Shown piece by piece: positions 1 to 8,400 of a stretch of DNA of 64,000 nucleotides. Location: NCBI RefSeq assembly GCF_023520895.1, contig NZ_CP026029.1, positions 6,386,001-6,450,000 on the forward strand, read 5' to 3'. The stretch's first letter is position 1; each line of letters opens with the position of its first letter. This DNA comes from Paenibacillus sp. PK3_47. GTDB lineage: Bacteria; Bacillota; Bacilli; Paenibacillales; Paenibacillaceae. A model generated the notes under the pieces. That model was not told the origin of the DNA. It saw only the letters and a program-made list of their open reading frames with translations, and made no database searches. Position numbers and translations under genes: made by a program.

Positions 1-669
1 CCTGCGGTCATCGCTGCCTTGGACAGTGCTGCGCAAAAAGAGGAGATTATAGCTGGAGTCAGCTCACGGCTGCCGGAGGTTGGTTATATCGGATTAGCTC
101 TTGGTGTGCAGGGTGTCATTATTGCGGGTGTGCTTGCTGTCAGCAGCGAGTTTTTAACAGAGAGCAGTGAATCGGGTGGAGGACGGCAGATTACAACAAG
201 TTTGGCTGCTGTTTCATCCCGGATTTATTTTTTGTTGGCAAAAGCAGGCGCTGTAACAGTGATCAGCATACTGCTGTGTATGGTTGCAATAGTGACAACT
301 TTATCAGCAACACATCTAATTCTTGGTGATTATACCCCGTCATTTGAATGGTTCAAACTTACGGGTGCCATTTGTTACTGGATATTTACTGCTCTTTTGG
401 CATTCAGTTTTACTGTACTAACTAAGAATGCTATGATTCCGCTTGCTGTGCTCATGATTAATTCATCCGTTGTATCATTAAGTGTTCTGCTCTCCAAGGC
501 TACAACATTGGCGTATTACTTACCCGATCGGGCTGGTGTTGAAATGTTTATATTAATGAGTGATAGATTTCATCCCCCGTTCACTGGCGGCTTAGTCATG
601 TTAGCCTGGGTAATTGTTCTTTTCATTGTTGCAGCTGCTGTATTCCAAAGGAGGGACATTGCATCATGA
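1..669 (+). CDS. ABC-2 type transporter permease, 5'-truncated by window edge
   Basis: The frame is open from base 1 (P-A-V-I-A-A-L-D...), so the gene begins outside the window; the TTG at 19 is not needed as a start. The visible part has about six hydrophobic segments and the character of an ABC-2 permease that moves its substrate outward together with a separate ATPase, which would lie upstream. An extracellular or cytosolic loop with Ser/Gly-rich sequence follows the first segments. The stop overlaps the ATG of the next permease by four bases (ATGA at 666-669), so the two are translationally coupled and probably form a heteromeric permease. The substrate is unknown; peptide or antimicrobial export and immunity are common roles of such pairs. 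Confidence 0.75.
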   Translation, partial: PAVIAALDSAAQKEEIIAGVSSRLPEVGYIGLALGVQGVIIAGVLAVSSEFLTESSESGGGRQITTSLAAVSSRIYFLLAKAGAVTVISILLCMVAIVTTLSATHLILGDYTPSFEWFKLTGAICYWIFTALLAFSFTVLTKNAMIPLAVLMINSSVVSLSVLLSKATTLAYYLPDRAGVEMFILMSDRFHPPFTGGLVMLAWVIVLFIVAAAVFQRRDIAS

Positions 670-1415
670 ATGTCTCTTCTAGCAAAAAGATACAACGAAT
701 CCTAGGTGCTGAACTGTATAAATTAATTACTTTACCATGGATTTGGCGCATGCTTACAGGTACATTCTTTTTCAATATAGCTTTAGCCGCAGCCTTTACT
801 TCAGCCGGTCTGCAAAGAACAGCAGGGGCTCAAAGTATACTGGATATAGGACTTGCTTCTATGAGGTATCTTCAAGCCGGGTTTATAATTCTTGGTATCC
901 TGACTGCTTGTTCGGAATATGCGGGTGGACAAATTAGGGCTACTTTAACTGCAATACCTTGGCGCGGGGTTCAATTATTTGGAAAGCTTTTGGCATTGGC
1001 CATTATAACCGTTCCTGCGTCGCTTATTATTGCTGCGTCAGGTGTACTATATACTTTTATTATGATGAGAGAGACAGCTGCAGTTATCGAAATAGACACA
1101 ATGCTTACAGCATTAGCAGGTGCAGCAGGCTATCTGACCTTAACCACACTTCTCAGTGCGGCTGCAGGCGCTTTATTTAGAAGAACCACTCCAGCTTTAG
1201 TGATGCTGCTTGGTTATTACTTCCTTGCCAGTCCATTGTCGGGTAATTTTCTGCTCAGCTATTTTCCGGATACGGCAGGATATTATATGTACATGATGCC
1301 TCACCCTGATGAAGTACATGCCCTTACACCTATACAAGGGACAGGTATTTTAATGCTGTGGACATTGTGCTTCATTACATTAGCTACTGTTTTTTATTGT
1401 AAAAGAGATGCTTAG
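666..1415 (+). CDS. ABC-2 type transporter permease
   Basis: This 249-residue protein has six predicted membrane segments (about residues 30-50, 65-90, 105-125, 150-175, 180-200, 225-245) and no ATPase motif, as expected of an ABC-2 permease. A loop around residues 85-95 (EYAGGQIRATL) is typical of the conserved cytoplasmic region in lantibiotic-immunity and multidrug ABC-2 permeases. The start overlaps the previous stop and has the GGAGG ribosome site at 649-653 inside the preceding gene. The gene ends 94 bases before a sensor/peptide pair that may control it, which is inference from position only. Confidence 0.75.
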   Translation: MNVSSSKKIQRILGAELYKLITLPWIWRMLTGTFFFNIALAAAFTSAGLQRTAGAQSILDIGLASMRYLQAGFIILGILTACSEYAGGQIRATLTAIPWRGVQLFGKLLALAIITVPASLIIAASGVLYTFIMMRETAAVIEIDTMLTALAGAAGYLTLTTLLSAAAGALFRRTTPALVMLLGYYFLASPLSGNFLLSYFPDTAGYYMYMMPHPDEVHALTPIQGTGILMLWTLCFITLATVFYCKRDA

Positions 1416-1509
1416 GGTTAGGTTTCATCATTAATGTTAAGTCTTTATTTGACCACAGGAAGGAATAGGAGTATCATATATGGCATAATATGGTACTTAA
1501 GGGGTGAAA

Positions 1510-2355
1510 TTGAAATTGCTGGAACTTGGTGATATGAACGCTGATTCTTTAACAGATATGCTCAAGGCTTCATTCTCGCTGCATAATTGGACAGCAATGA
1601 TTGAAATAGCAGACAAACTTTTCGGAACCGTCGCAGTGATTCATGGAACAAGTTCACAGGGAATAGAGGCAAGAGGGCTAAGGAGATCCCTGGCCTATTA
1701 TTTCGGATTCAGTCTATGCGCGAAGGGTATTGCTTTGCAGAAGATGGGCAATTATGCCCGCGCAAGGGAGTGCATATCGAAGTATTCAGATTTGAGCTGG
1801 ACAAGGCTTGATGATGAAGAATCGCTATCTGAGATCGAATTTTATAAGAGCACTGCCATTGCGAATGCCTATGTTATTGAGATTCTCGAAGGGAACACAA
1901 AAGTACTGCCTGAATACGTAGAATTTTTAAAGGTTTGTGACAGGGAAGAGTTGACAGCCGGTTTGATGAACATTCTGGACTCTGCTCTAAAATTCAGTTA
2001 TTCAGTGGATTGGGCATTGGAAGAGTTACAGCGTGACGTGGAAAAAGTCAGTGCCGAATCACCAGAAGTGGATGTTAGGTATTATATAGATTTTGTATAT
2101 TTGTTATCCGTCTACCTATATAAACGGGGCAAAACTGTTCATGCAATAAACCTGGCACTTGAGAATATTGTACTCAGTAGTAAGCTGGGAGATGGGACAG
2201 GTTTCCAAAAAGCCATTGCTTTTTATGAGCTTGTCAGAGCCGATGCCAGTGCTGACCAGCAACAGGAGTACCACTACATAATGAAAAAAATCATAGAGAG
2301 GGAGTTTAACGATGAAAAAGAAGCTTTTGTTGTTGACAACCGTATTGCTGATTAG
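1510..2355 (+). CDS. TPR-type peptide sensor (RRNPP/AloR-like), apparently without HTH
   Basis: About 281 residues, mostly amphipathic helices with TPR-like repeats (for example ALQKMGNYARARECI near residues 75-90 and the C-terminal helices). The layout matches the ligand-binding part of RRNPP cytoplasmic receptors for small re-imported peptides. No N-terminal helix-turn-helix is visible and the upstream frame is closed, so either this is a Rap-like protein-binding receptor or a regulator that has lost its DNA-binding domain. The ribosome site AAGGGGTGA (1499-1507) points to TTG at 1510 (or 1516); GTG at 1504 lies inside that site. Its last 44 bases overlap a secreted-peptide gene in another frame, the classical receptor/pro-peptide arrangement. 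Family assignment is moderate; the exact partner process is unknown. Confidence 0.65.
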   Translation: MKLLELGDMNADSLTDMLKASFSLHNWTAMIEIADKLFGTVAVIHGTSSQGIEARGLRRSLAYYFGFSLCAKGIALQKMGNYARARECISKYSDLSWTRLDDEESLSEIEFYKSTAIANAYVIEILEGNTKVLPEYVEFLKVCDREELTAGLMNILDSALKFSYSVDWALEELQRDVEKVSAESPEVDVRYYIDFVYLLSVYLYKRGKTVHAINLALENIVLSSKLGDGTGFQKAIAFYELVRADASADQQQEYHYIMKKIIEREFNDEKEAFVVDNRIAD

Positions 2356-2461
2356 TTCATTTGCAATTCTGACTGCTGCAAGTGCTGACAGTGTGATCAG
2401 CAGCAGCTACACCTCATCTGGCGGAACAATTACAATAAATAGTCACGGTATGGGACATTGA
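2312..2461 (+). CDS. Small secreted pro-peptide, candidate quorum-sensing signal
   Basis: This 49-codon gene starts with ATG at 2312 behind GAGAGGGAG (2296-2304) and overlaps the end of the sensor gene in a different frame. It encodes a short basic start (MKKK), a hydrophobic signal sequence (LLLLTTVLLISSFAILTAASA) and a short polar tail ending in SHGMGH. Pro-peptides of RRNPP systems are exported through Sec, cleaved, and the C-terminal five to ten residues return as the signal. From memory, the Alo systems of Paenibacillus polymyxa use a mature hexapeptide of very similar SHGxGx form, which supports the call. A rho-independent terminator follows 51 bases later. Confidence 0.75.
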   Translation: MKKKLLLLTTVLLISSFAILTAASADSVISSSYTSSGGTITINSHGMGH

Positions 2462-2512
2462 TTTTTTATTGACACAATATTGATATCCTTTGCTAAAAGA
2501 ATGCCACCAAAA

Positions 2513-2533
2513 CCCGCGCTTAGCGCGGGTTTT
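2513..2533 (+). terminator. Rho-independent terminator after the sensor/peptide pair
   Basis: Perfect eight-base stem CCCGCGCT/AGCGCGGG (2513-2520 and 2522-2529) followed by TTTTC. Nearly the same stem terminates the aldo/keto reductase gene at 15252-15268. Confidence 0.85.
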
Positions 2534-2598
2534 CTGTGTTAAAGAGCATCCATACAAAAACAAATGAAAATCAGTTTTAAAATTGATGGGCTGAACTT

Positions 2599-3216
2599 AT
2601 GGACAATCGCTGGAATAAAATCATCTACAGGCTTTGGGCTCCTTTGTATGACCGGGTTTTCAATTCAGGGGCTTTTGCCAGGACGCGGGTAAAGGCATTA
2701 TCCGGCCTTGATTTGCAACCAGGCCAGCGTGTGTTATTGGTTGGAGCTGGAACGGGTACGGATTTACCTTTAATCTCAGGGTAAGGTCCATGGATCACCG
2801 CCATCGACCTTTCTCCGGAAATGCTGGCTGAAGCCCGCTCGAAAGTCAAAGAAGGCGGGAATATAAATTTTTTAGAGATGGACGCGCCAGATCTTCGTTT
2901 TGAGGATGCTGCATTCGATGTAGTAATCGCAAACCTGATCTTATCCGTAGTGCTAGACGCAGAACGATGCATGCAGGAAATCGTACGCGTCATAGGCAGT
3001 GGCGGCAAAATTGTTATTTTCGATAAATTTGCACCTGACGGGCATATGTCACCGGTAATAAAAGTGTTACGTCCGCTGATTTCAGTTCTCGGAACGGACA
3101 TTGGCCGGGACTTTAATCTGCTGATACTTCCCCGTAAGGGCCAGCTGACTATTAACGAGGACCAGCCCCTCCTGATGCGAGGGATGTACCGTAAAATTGT
3201 GCTCAGAAAAACTTGA
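2599..3216 (+). pseudogene. Class I SAM-dependent methyltransferase with in-frame stop
   Basis: One frame of 206 codons reads through a UbiE/Methyltransf_11-type protein: motif I VLLVGAGTGTD at residues 49-59, then ITAIDLSPEMLAEAR after the break, the motif-IV region AAFDVVIANLILSVV, and the post-motif GGKIVIFDKFAPDG. A single TAA at 2782-2784 interrupts it just after motif I; both halves lie in the same frame, so this is a point nonsense change (CAA to TAA would explain it), not a frameshift. The downstream half has an ATG at 2821 but no good ribosome site and would lack the SAM-binding loop. It is most likely inactive. A sequencing error would give the same picture. Confidence 0.75.
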
Positions 3217-3637
3217 GGCAGTATCCCGCTTACTGCATAACATATAACTACGAATATATGGAACTTACATATTTTAAAGAGAGCATACAAAATGAAAAAA
3301 TGCAGGCGATAACCCGATGAAGGTACGCATAAAGCCATCATTTTTAACTATTCTTCGAGGTAGTAAGCAACTTGAAATTAGAGGCTATAGTAGAGACAAA
3401 TAAGCCTGCCGAATCGGCAGGCTCAGGGTGCAGATAAACCCAGCTTTTAAATAACTTGGGGTTTCTTTTCTGTGCTTCAATGTCTCCGTACGTGCCGGTG
3501 CAATGACTGGGCGGGCACATAAGGCTATCGGGCGCGACCCTCCATGCTAAACACGGACACTACATCCGTTATACGCGCCGTCCCTTTATCATGCTAACGG
3601 AAACTGGATCTGTGATAAGCCTCGTCTACTTTCTTGC
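3217..3637. other. Gene-free stretch with a perfect hairpin and decayed repeat units
   Basis: No credible reading frame. A perfect ten-base inverted repeat AGCCTGCCGA/TCGGCAGGCT lies at 3403-3423; it lacks a T-run, so it is only a weak terminator candidate. From about 3549 on, scattered words such as ACGGACACTACATCCGT look like decayed units of the palindromic repeat that follows. Confidence 0.6.
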
Positions 3638-3823
3638 GCTAACGGACACTGTGTCCGTTATTTGCTGATAATCGCCCCGCTTCTACCGCTAACGGACCGT
3701 AGTTCCTTTATTCTGCCAATATTGGGATAAATAGCGCCTTTTCGGTTGTAATAACGGATCTGGAGTCCGTTAGAATTCCAAAACACACCTCCAGAGCAAA
3801 ATAACGGACCTGATGTCCGTTAG
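3638..3823. repeat. 186-bp multi-hairpin intergenic repeat, copy 1
   Basis: The element consists of successive inverted repeats built on AACGGA...TCCGTT: a first hairpin AACGGACACTGTGTCCGTT, a conserved spacer with ATCGCCCCGCTTC, a degenerate hairpin AACGGACCGTAGTTCCTTTA, and two more hairpins (AACGGATCTGGAGTCCGTT and AACGGACCTGATGTCCGTT) separated by CAAAACACACCTCC. Three further copies of exactly the same length occur at 53261, 53586 and 62212. It has no coding capacity. Confidence 0.9.
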
Positions 3824-4062
3824 CCTTATCATTGTCAAGTAATCAATATATGCTGGTGGGGTTAAGGCGACAGGTTGAGGCGACAGGTTGGGCCGGCATT
3901 AGTTAACGCGGTGTCGTATGAAAGCGAAATTACATAAATCAGGCTTCCAGGACCTTCTCGACAGCCTGAGACTGCTGCTTCGGCAGGCTTTTGCTTGGAT
4001 TAAATGTTTGAGTTATAAACTCCAGCCCATACCTGTGATCGTTAGCGTGAAGGCTTTCTTTT

Positions 4063-4092
4063 TTGCCAAAATAGTCTCCGGCGTTCTATACT
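4063..4092 (+). promoter_or_regulatory. Sigma-A type promoter of the Rrf2 gene
   Basis: TTGCCA (4063-4068), 18-base spacer, TATACT (4087-4092). It lies 36 bases ahead of the chosen start of the regulator and thereby argues against a longer N-terminus. Confidence 0.6.
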
Positions 4093-4127
4093 TAACGTAC
4101 ATCAATGAGTCAGAAAGGAACACCGGT

Positions 4128-4565
4128 ATGACAAAAACACGAAACAGCGGCGCTTTCCCGCATAAATCCTTCGGACTGGTGCTGCAGGCACTTGTAGTGC
4201 TGGCCCGTAAAGGCGATACCTGCTCAAGCTGTGAAATGGCCGAGCTGCTCTCCTCTGAGGCGACGCTGCTGAGAAAGACGATGGCGAAGCTGACGCGAGC
4301 GCAGATTCTGGTAACCAAAGAAGGGCGTGAAGGCGGCTACGGCCTTAACCGTGATCCTGAAGAGCTGACACTTGCCGAAATTTATCAGGCACTTGAGACG
4401 GCCGAATCATGCAGTAAAGCGGTGAACGAGCCGATGTGCGGCAATGCGCTGGGAGAGCAGATGCAGGAAGCTTACAGCGGTATTCTTGCCGAAATGGACC
4501 GGAGTATGATGGCGGTATTGAAAAAACATACACTGGCTGATGTAGTGCGAAAAATAGATTGTTGA
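4128..4565 (+). CDS. Rrf2 family transcriptional regulator
   Basis: A 145-residue protein with the Rrf2 winged helix-turn-helix: SFGLVLQALVVLA at the N-terminus, CEMAELLSSEATLLRKTMAKL as the DNA-binding helices, then REGGYGLNRDPEELTLAEIYQALE as the wing. ATG 4128 was chosen because AAGGAA (4115-4120) precedes it and the promoter is just upstream; the frame is open 210 bases further up but without start signals. Three cysteines (one near the HTH, two around AESC...MCGN) could sense redox or nitrosative stress, but the spacing is not that of classical NsrR or IscR clusters. A nitroreductase follows after 157 bases that hold two palindromes, so local control of that gene and of itself is likely. 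Confidence 0.85.
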   Translation: MTKTRNSGAFPHKSFGLVLQALVVLARKGDTCSSCEMAELLSSEATLLRKTMAKLTRAQILVTKEGREGGYGLNRDPEELTLAEIYQALETAESCSKAVNEPMCGNALGEQMQEAYSGILAEMDRSMMAVLKKHTLADVVRKIDC

Positions 4566-4578
4566 CGGGATAATTTTA

Positions 4579-4620
4579 TGAGGTTATACTGTGCATAATA
4601 AATCACAGTTAATCACCTCA
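4579..4620. promoter_or_regulatory. Long inverted repeat with ACTGTG/CACAGT core
   Basis: TGAGGT (4579-4584) pairs with ACCTCA (4615-4620), and inside ACTGTG (4588-4593) pairs with CACAGT (4604-4609). It may be a regulator site or part of the terminator of the Rrf2 gene. The CTGTG half-site recurs in the next palindrome, which favours an operator. Confidence 0.5.
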
Positions 4621-4662
4621 TCAGCCGAAATAGTAGGGATATATAATTTTTTTTGGCGTTAA

Positions 4663-4690
4663 CTGTGCTTTTATAAGCACAGAATATAAT
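4663..4690 (+). promoter_or_regulatory. Palindromic operator and -10 box of the nitroreductase gene
   Basis: Perfect palindrome CTGTGCTT-TTAT-AAGCACAG (4663-4682) followed directly by TATAAT (4685-4690). The palindrome covers the place of the -35 box, so a bound Rrf2 dimer would block the polymerase. It shares CTGTG with the inverted repeat at 4588. Confidence 0.6.
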
Positions 4691-4722
4691 TCAACCGGAT
4701 GAGAAAGAGGAGGAGTTTAACA

Positions 4723-5370
4723 ATGACAGTAGAGCTCAAAACGGAAGCGGCATTTAACAAGGTGATCCGGGAACGGCATTCCGTACGGAAGTATGACCCA
4801 TCCTGGATAATTTCCGCAGAAGAAATTCAGGAGATTCTTGGTGACGCCATTCTGGCACCATCCTCCTCTAATTTGCAGCCTTGGCGCTTTATCGTTATTA
4901 CGGATCAGGAGCTGAAGCAGCAGCTGCTGCCAATCGCCTATAATCAGCAACAGGTTGCAGAGGCATCGGCTACCATTGTTGTACTTGGCGATATTGAGGC
5001 CTATCGCAATGCTGATAAAATTAATGAACAAGCCGTAGCGGCCGGTTATATCACAGCGGAAGTGGGAGCGGCGATGGCCAAACGCAGCAGGGATGGCTAT
5101 TCAAGCATGCCGGTTGAGAAACTGAAGGAAATCGCCCTGGTCGATGGCGGTCTGGTTTCCATGCAGCTGATGCTGGCTGCCAAAGCAAAGGGTTACGATA
5201 CCGTGCCTATGGGCGGTTTTCTTCCCGATAAATTACGCGAATTGTTCAGCATTCCGGAGCGATACGAGCCTGTAATGCTGATCTCTCTCGGCAAAGCCTC
5301 AGCTGCAGCCCACTCCACAGCGAGATTGCCGCTGGAAGAAGTAACGCATTGGAACGGATTTGAGGGATAA
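4723..5370 (+). CDS. Nitroreductase family FMN oxidoreductase
   Basis: A 215-residue NAD(P)H- and FMN-dependent nitroreductase of the NfsA/NfsB superfamily, similar in layout to Bacillus YdgI/YodC. The N-terminal FMN-phosphate motif RERHSVRKYDP and the flavin-binding stretch APSSSNLQPWRFIVI are visible, as is the C-terminal glycine-containing MGGFLPDKLRELF. It likely reduces nitroaromatics, quinones or other oxidised electrophiles in the cytoplasm. The start ATG 4723 has a strong AGAGGAGGAG site (4706-4715). It stands alone behind an Rrf2-type operator and ends at a bidirectional terminator. Confidence 0.9.
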   Translation: MTVELKTEAAFNKVIRERHSVRKYDPSWIISAEEIQEILGDAILAPSSSNLQPWRFIVITDQELKQQLLPIAYNQQQVAEASATIVVLGDIEAYRNADKINEQAVAAGYITAEVGAAMAKRSRDGYSSMPVEKLKEIALVDGGLVSMQLMLAAKAKGYDTVPMGGFLPDKLRELFSIPERYEPVMLISLGKASAAAHSTARLPLEEVTHWNGFEG

Positions 5371-5382
5371 TCCTGCATAGAA

Positions 5383-5425
5383 AAAGACCGGAAGAGAGCT
5401 GAATGCTTTCTTCCGGTCTTTGTTT
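5383..5425. terminator. Bidirectional terminator between nitroreductase and pectate lyase genes
   Basis: Thirteen-base perfect stem AAAGACCGGAAGA (5383-5395) and TCTTCCGGTCTTT (5409-5421), with T-rich flanks on both strands, serving the convergent genes on either side. Confidence 0.9.
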
Positions 5426-5456
5426 CTTTTACCGACTGGTCAGTTTTAGGTTACCT

Positions 5457-8400
5457 TTATTGCTGCACAAGAATTCGATACATCAGCATGGCGGCTTCAG
5501 CACGCGTCGAATGTGCAGCAGGCAGAAGCTGCTGCCGGGCGTTCCCCTTGATAAGACCAGCTGCTGCCAAGGTCGCAATATCATCTGCCGCATAAGCGGA
5601 GATTTCGTTCTGATCCGTAAAGCTGTCTAATAGAGAGGCAGTGACCGCACCTTCTATCAAGCCGTCTGCAGCCTTAAGAGCTCTGGCTGTCATCACAAAC
5701 ATCTCTTGTCTGGATACCGGCTGATTCGGATGGTAAAGACCACCTGGCTGACCTGTAACCACTCCAAGCTTCTGGGCAGTCATAAGTTCTTTATAGAAAT
5801 AATCCCCCGGTGACACATCCGTGAATCCGGCTCCTTCCGGCGCGTTAAGTCCAAGACTCCGAACGAGTAAAATTGCGAAATCTGCACGGCTTACGAAATG
5901 TTCCGGTCTGAATTCAGTGTCTGACACACCATTAATTATGCCCTTGGAAGCAAGCACCTCAACTGCGGACTTTGCCCAGTGGGAAGGGGAAATGTCCCCA
6001 AAGGTTTTGTGATTATAGACCGCTGCATACTGACCGGAAGAGTGTGTTGTTAAGAAAATGGCTTGCTGCTTCTCTCTGCTATACTCCGCGCTAATTACAG
6101 GCTGGATGATTCCCTTGTCATCTACATTCCAGACCACAATAAAGGCATTATTGGCTGCAGGAACGGCTGGTGCATGCGGAAGCCCGATCTCTATGGCTGA
6201 CTGCAGAGTATCAGGCTGCAGCTTTGCGCCTTCCAGATGAAGCTTAACTTCCACAAGCGGACTGCCGCCTAACTTAGCTTTTAGCTGCCCTTCAGCATCT
6301 ACGGTTCTTAACGATAAGGTCACAGTGCTTGCACCGTCCAGCATCTCTGCAGAGAATATACTGTCAGATAAACTAACCGCCGCTAAGGATGAACTAATCT
6401 CAAACTGCAGAGGCGCAGCATCTGAGCGAAATGCTGAAGCAGGGAGGCTTAGCTCAACTTCCTTCATATTCTCAGCTGGCTCAGCGGTCAGCTGAATCCG
6501 GATCGTCTTTTCACCAGCAGCATTGGCTTTGGCTAAAGTCATTATCTTTTGCAGAGAGGAATCATTCAGCACAGCTCTAGCTTTTCCTGTGCTGACATTT
6601 ACGGGTAATTCAACTCTGACGCTGCCGTCCAACAGGAGGGCCGTAGTTAAAGAATCTTTAATGACTGATCCGGCGCTGCCAGTGTCCGGTGCAGCTGAGG
6701 GATCTGGTGTAGCCGTCGGCTCCGGTGCAGGGGAAGGACCCGGCGTTGCCGAAGGGCTTGGTGACGGATTTGTCCCTGGTTCTGGTTCTGGCTCCGGTTC
6801 CGGCTCAGGCTCTGGTTGCGTACCCGGATCTTCAAAAGGAATGAACTTCAGGAAATCACCCCAGATGATATTTCCCTCCGTATCCCTCGAATAAGAGGTC
6901 ACCGGCTGCAGGCTTGCAAAGTTAGCCTCTGTCAGCTGCTTGCCCGACTTGTTGACTGACACGGCACCATCGTACATGAAGTTATGGTCTGCAGCCAGCG
7001 AAGCAGGATACTGGTCTTTGCCAATGCTCTTCGTCTGATAGGATACAAAGCCGTCGATCTTAAAGTCTGCAGTAATCTGGTCATAGGTGGTGAAGCTAAG
7101 GTTCCCGCGGGTATTATTAAATCCGGTGTTGTTAACAGCAATAACTCCCGGATTACTGTTACTGGTGTAACCATAAGCGCCGTTGCCGAAAGCAATGGAA
7201 TTACGGATGATATGAGGGACGTGAATGCCTTCTCCACCCAGTTTGAAGCCGTTCTTATCCCCGGCACCTGCCGTTCCGTCGGTTAAATATCCGTTATTGA
7301 AGGCAGCGCTATTCTCGATGATTACGGGACCGATCGCGCCTGAGCCTGCCTTAGTATATAAGTCCCAGCCGTCATCAATGTTATTATGTGCCAGACAGCC
7401 TCTGAAAATATTCCCTACTCCGGAAGTCAGCTTCGCTGCAAAGCCGTCTGCGTTATTGTCGGACGGATCCCGGTTATCAAAGGAGGTGCTGTTCAGAATC
7501 AAGTTATATGATGGCCATTCGGCTATTGTTTGTGCGGTTCCGTCTGTCCGGCTGATCTGCAGGCCTGTGTCACCGTTCGCATAGAAGCGGCTGTTTTCAA
7601 CAATGTTATAGCTGCCTCCAACCGTAAAGCCCTTGGTATTGGCCGCTGAACGGGTAAAATCCAGACCCTTCACATGCCAATAGTTCCCGCTGAGCAGCAC
7701 ACCTTCTGTTTTTTTATCAAAATCAATGATTGGCCTTGCACCCGGTGCAGCTTCAAGAACCTTTTTGGCAGCCTCCGTACCATCATTGTACTTTGCAATG
7801 ACAAGCGGTGATTTGCGCACATAATGACCGTCAAGCACAATAATATGCTGACCTGGCTGGACATAATCAATCGCGGTATCAAGATCAAGCGGATGCGCGG
7901 TGGTTCCATCCCCGGCGCTTGTTCCTGCAGGAGATACATAAATATCTGTTCCCTCGCCATAGCTGTTTCTGGTTACGGTGAAGTTCTGGACGATTTTATC
8001 GTAAGAGGTCAAATACTGGGTATCCTCCGGCCAGAAAGTAACGCTGAAGTTCGTATCCCCTTGTTCACCGATTACCGCTGGAACCGCAAGGCGCTTACCG
8101 GCTATCGCCCCGATATCCTGTGCGATCATCTTCGATCCCTGCTTCACGGTTAAGGTTCCGCTGACATTAGAACGCACAATCATCTGATATTCCGGTATAG
8201 AGGTCTTGCTAGGAGACAATATGCTCAAGCTTGGCGTAACCGGCGCTGCCGGGGGTTCAACTTTAGGTGGATCTGTAGCGGCGCTTGTCACCGTCAACTC
8301 GATATTGCGGATGTCTATCGTAGCTAGACGGGCGGCATAGAATCCGACATACATTTTGGAGTCTTGGACGTTAAGGATATCGGGCTGAAAGATGATGGAT

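Noticed and set aside
2625..3341. 238-residue minus-strand frame across the broken methyltransferase
   Set aside because: The plus strand carries clear methyltransferase motifs; the minus frame has none.
3918..4127. 70-residue N-terminal extension of the Rrf2 regulator
   Set aside because: A promoter at 4063-4092 lies inside it and the ribosome site fits ATG 4128; the extension does not belong to the family.
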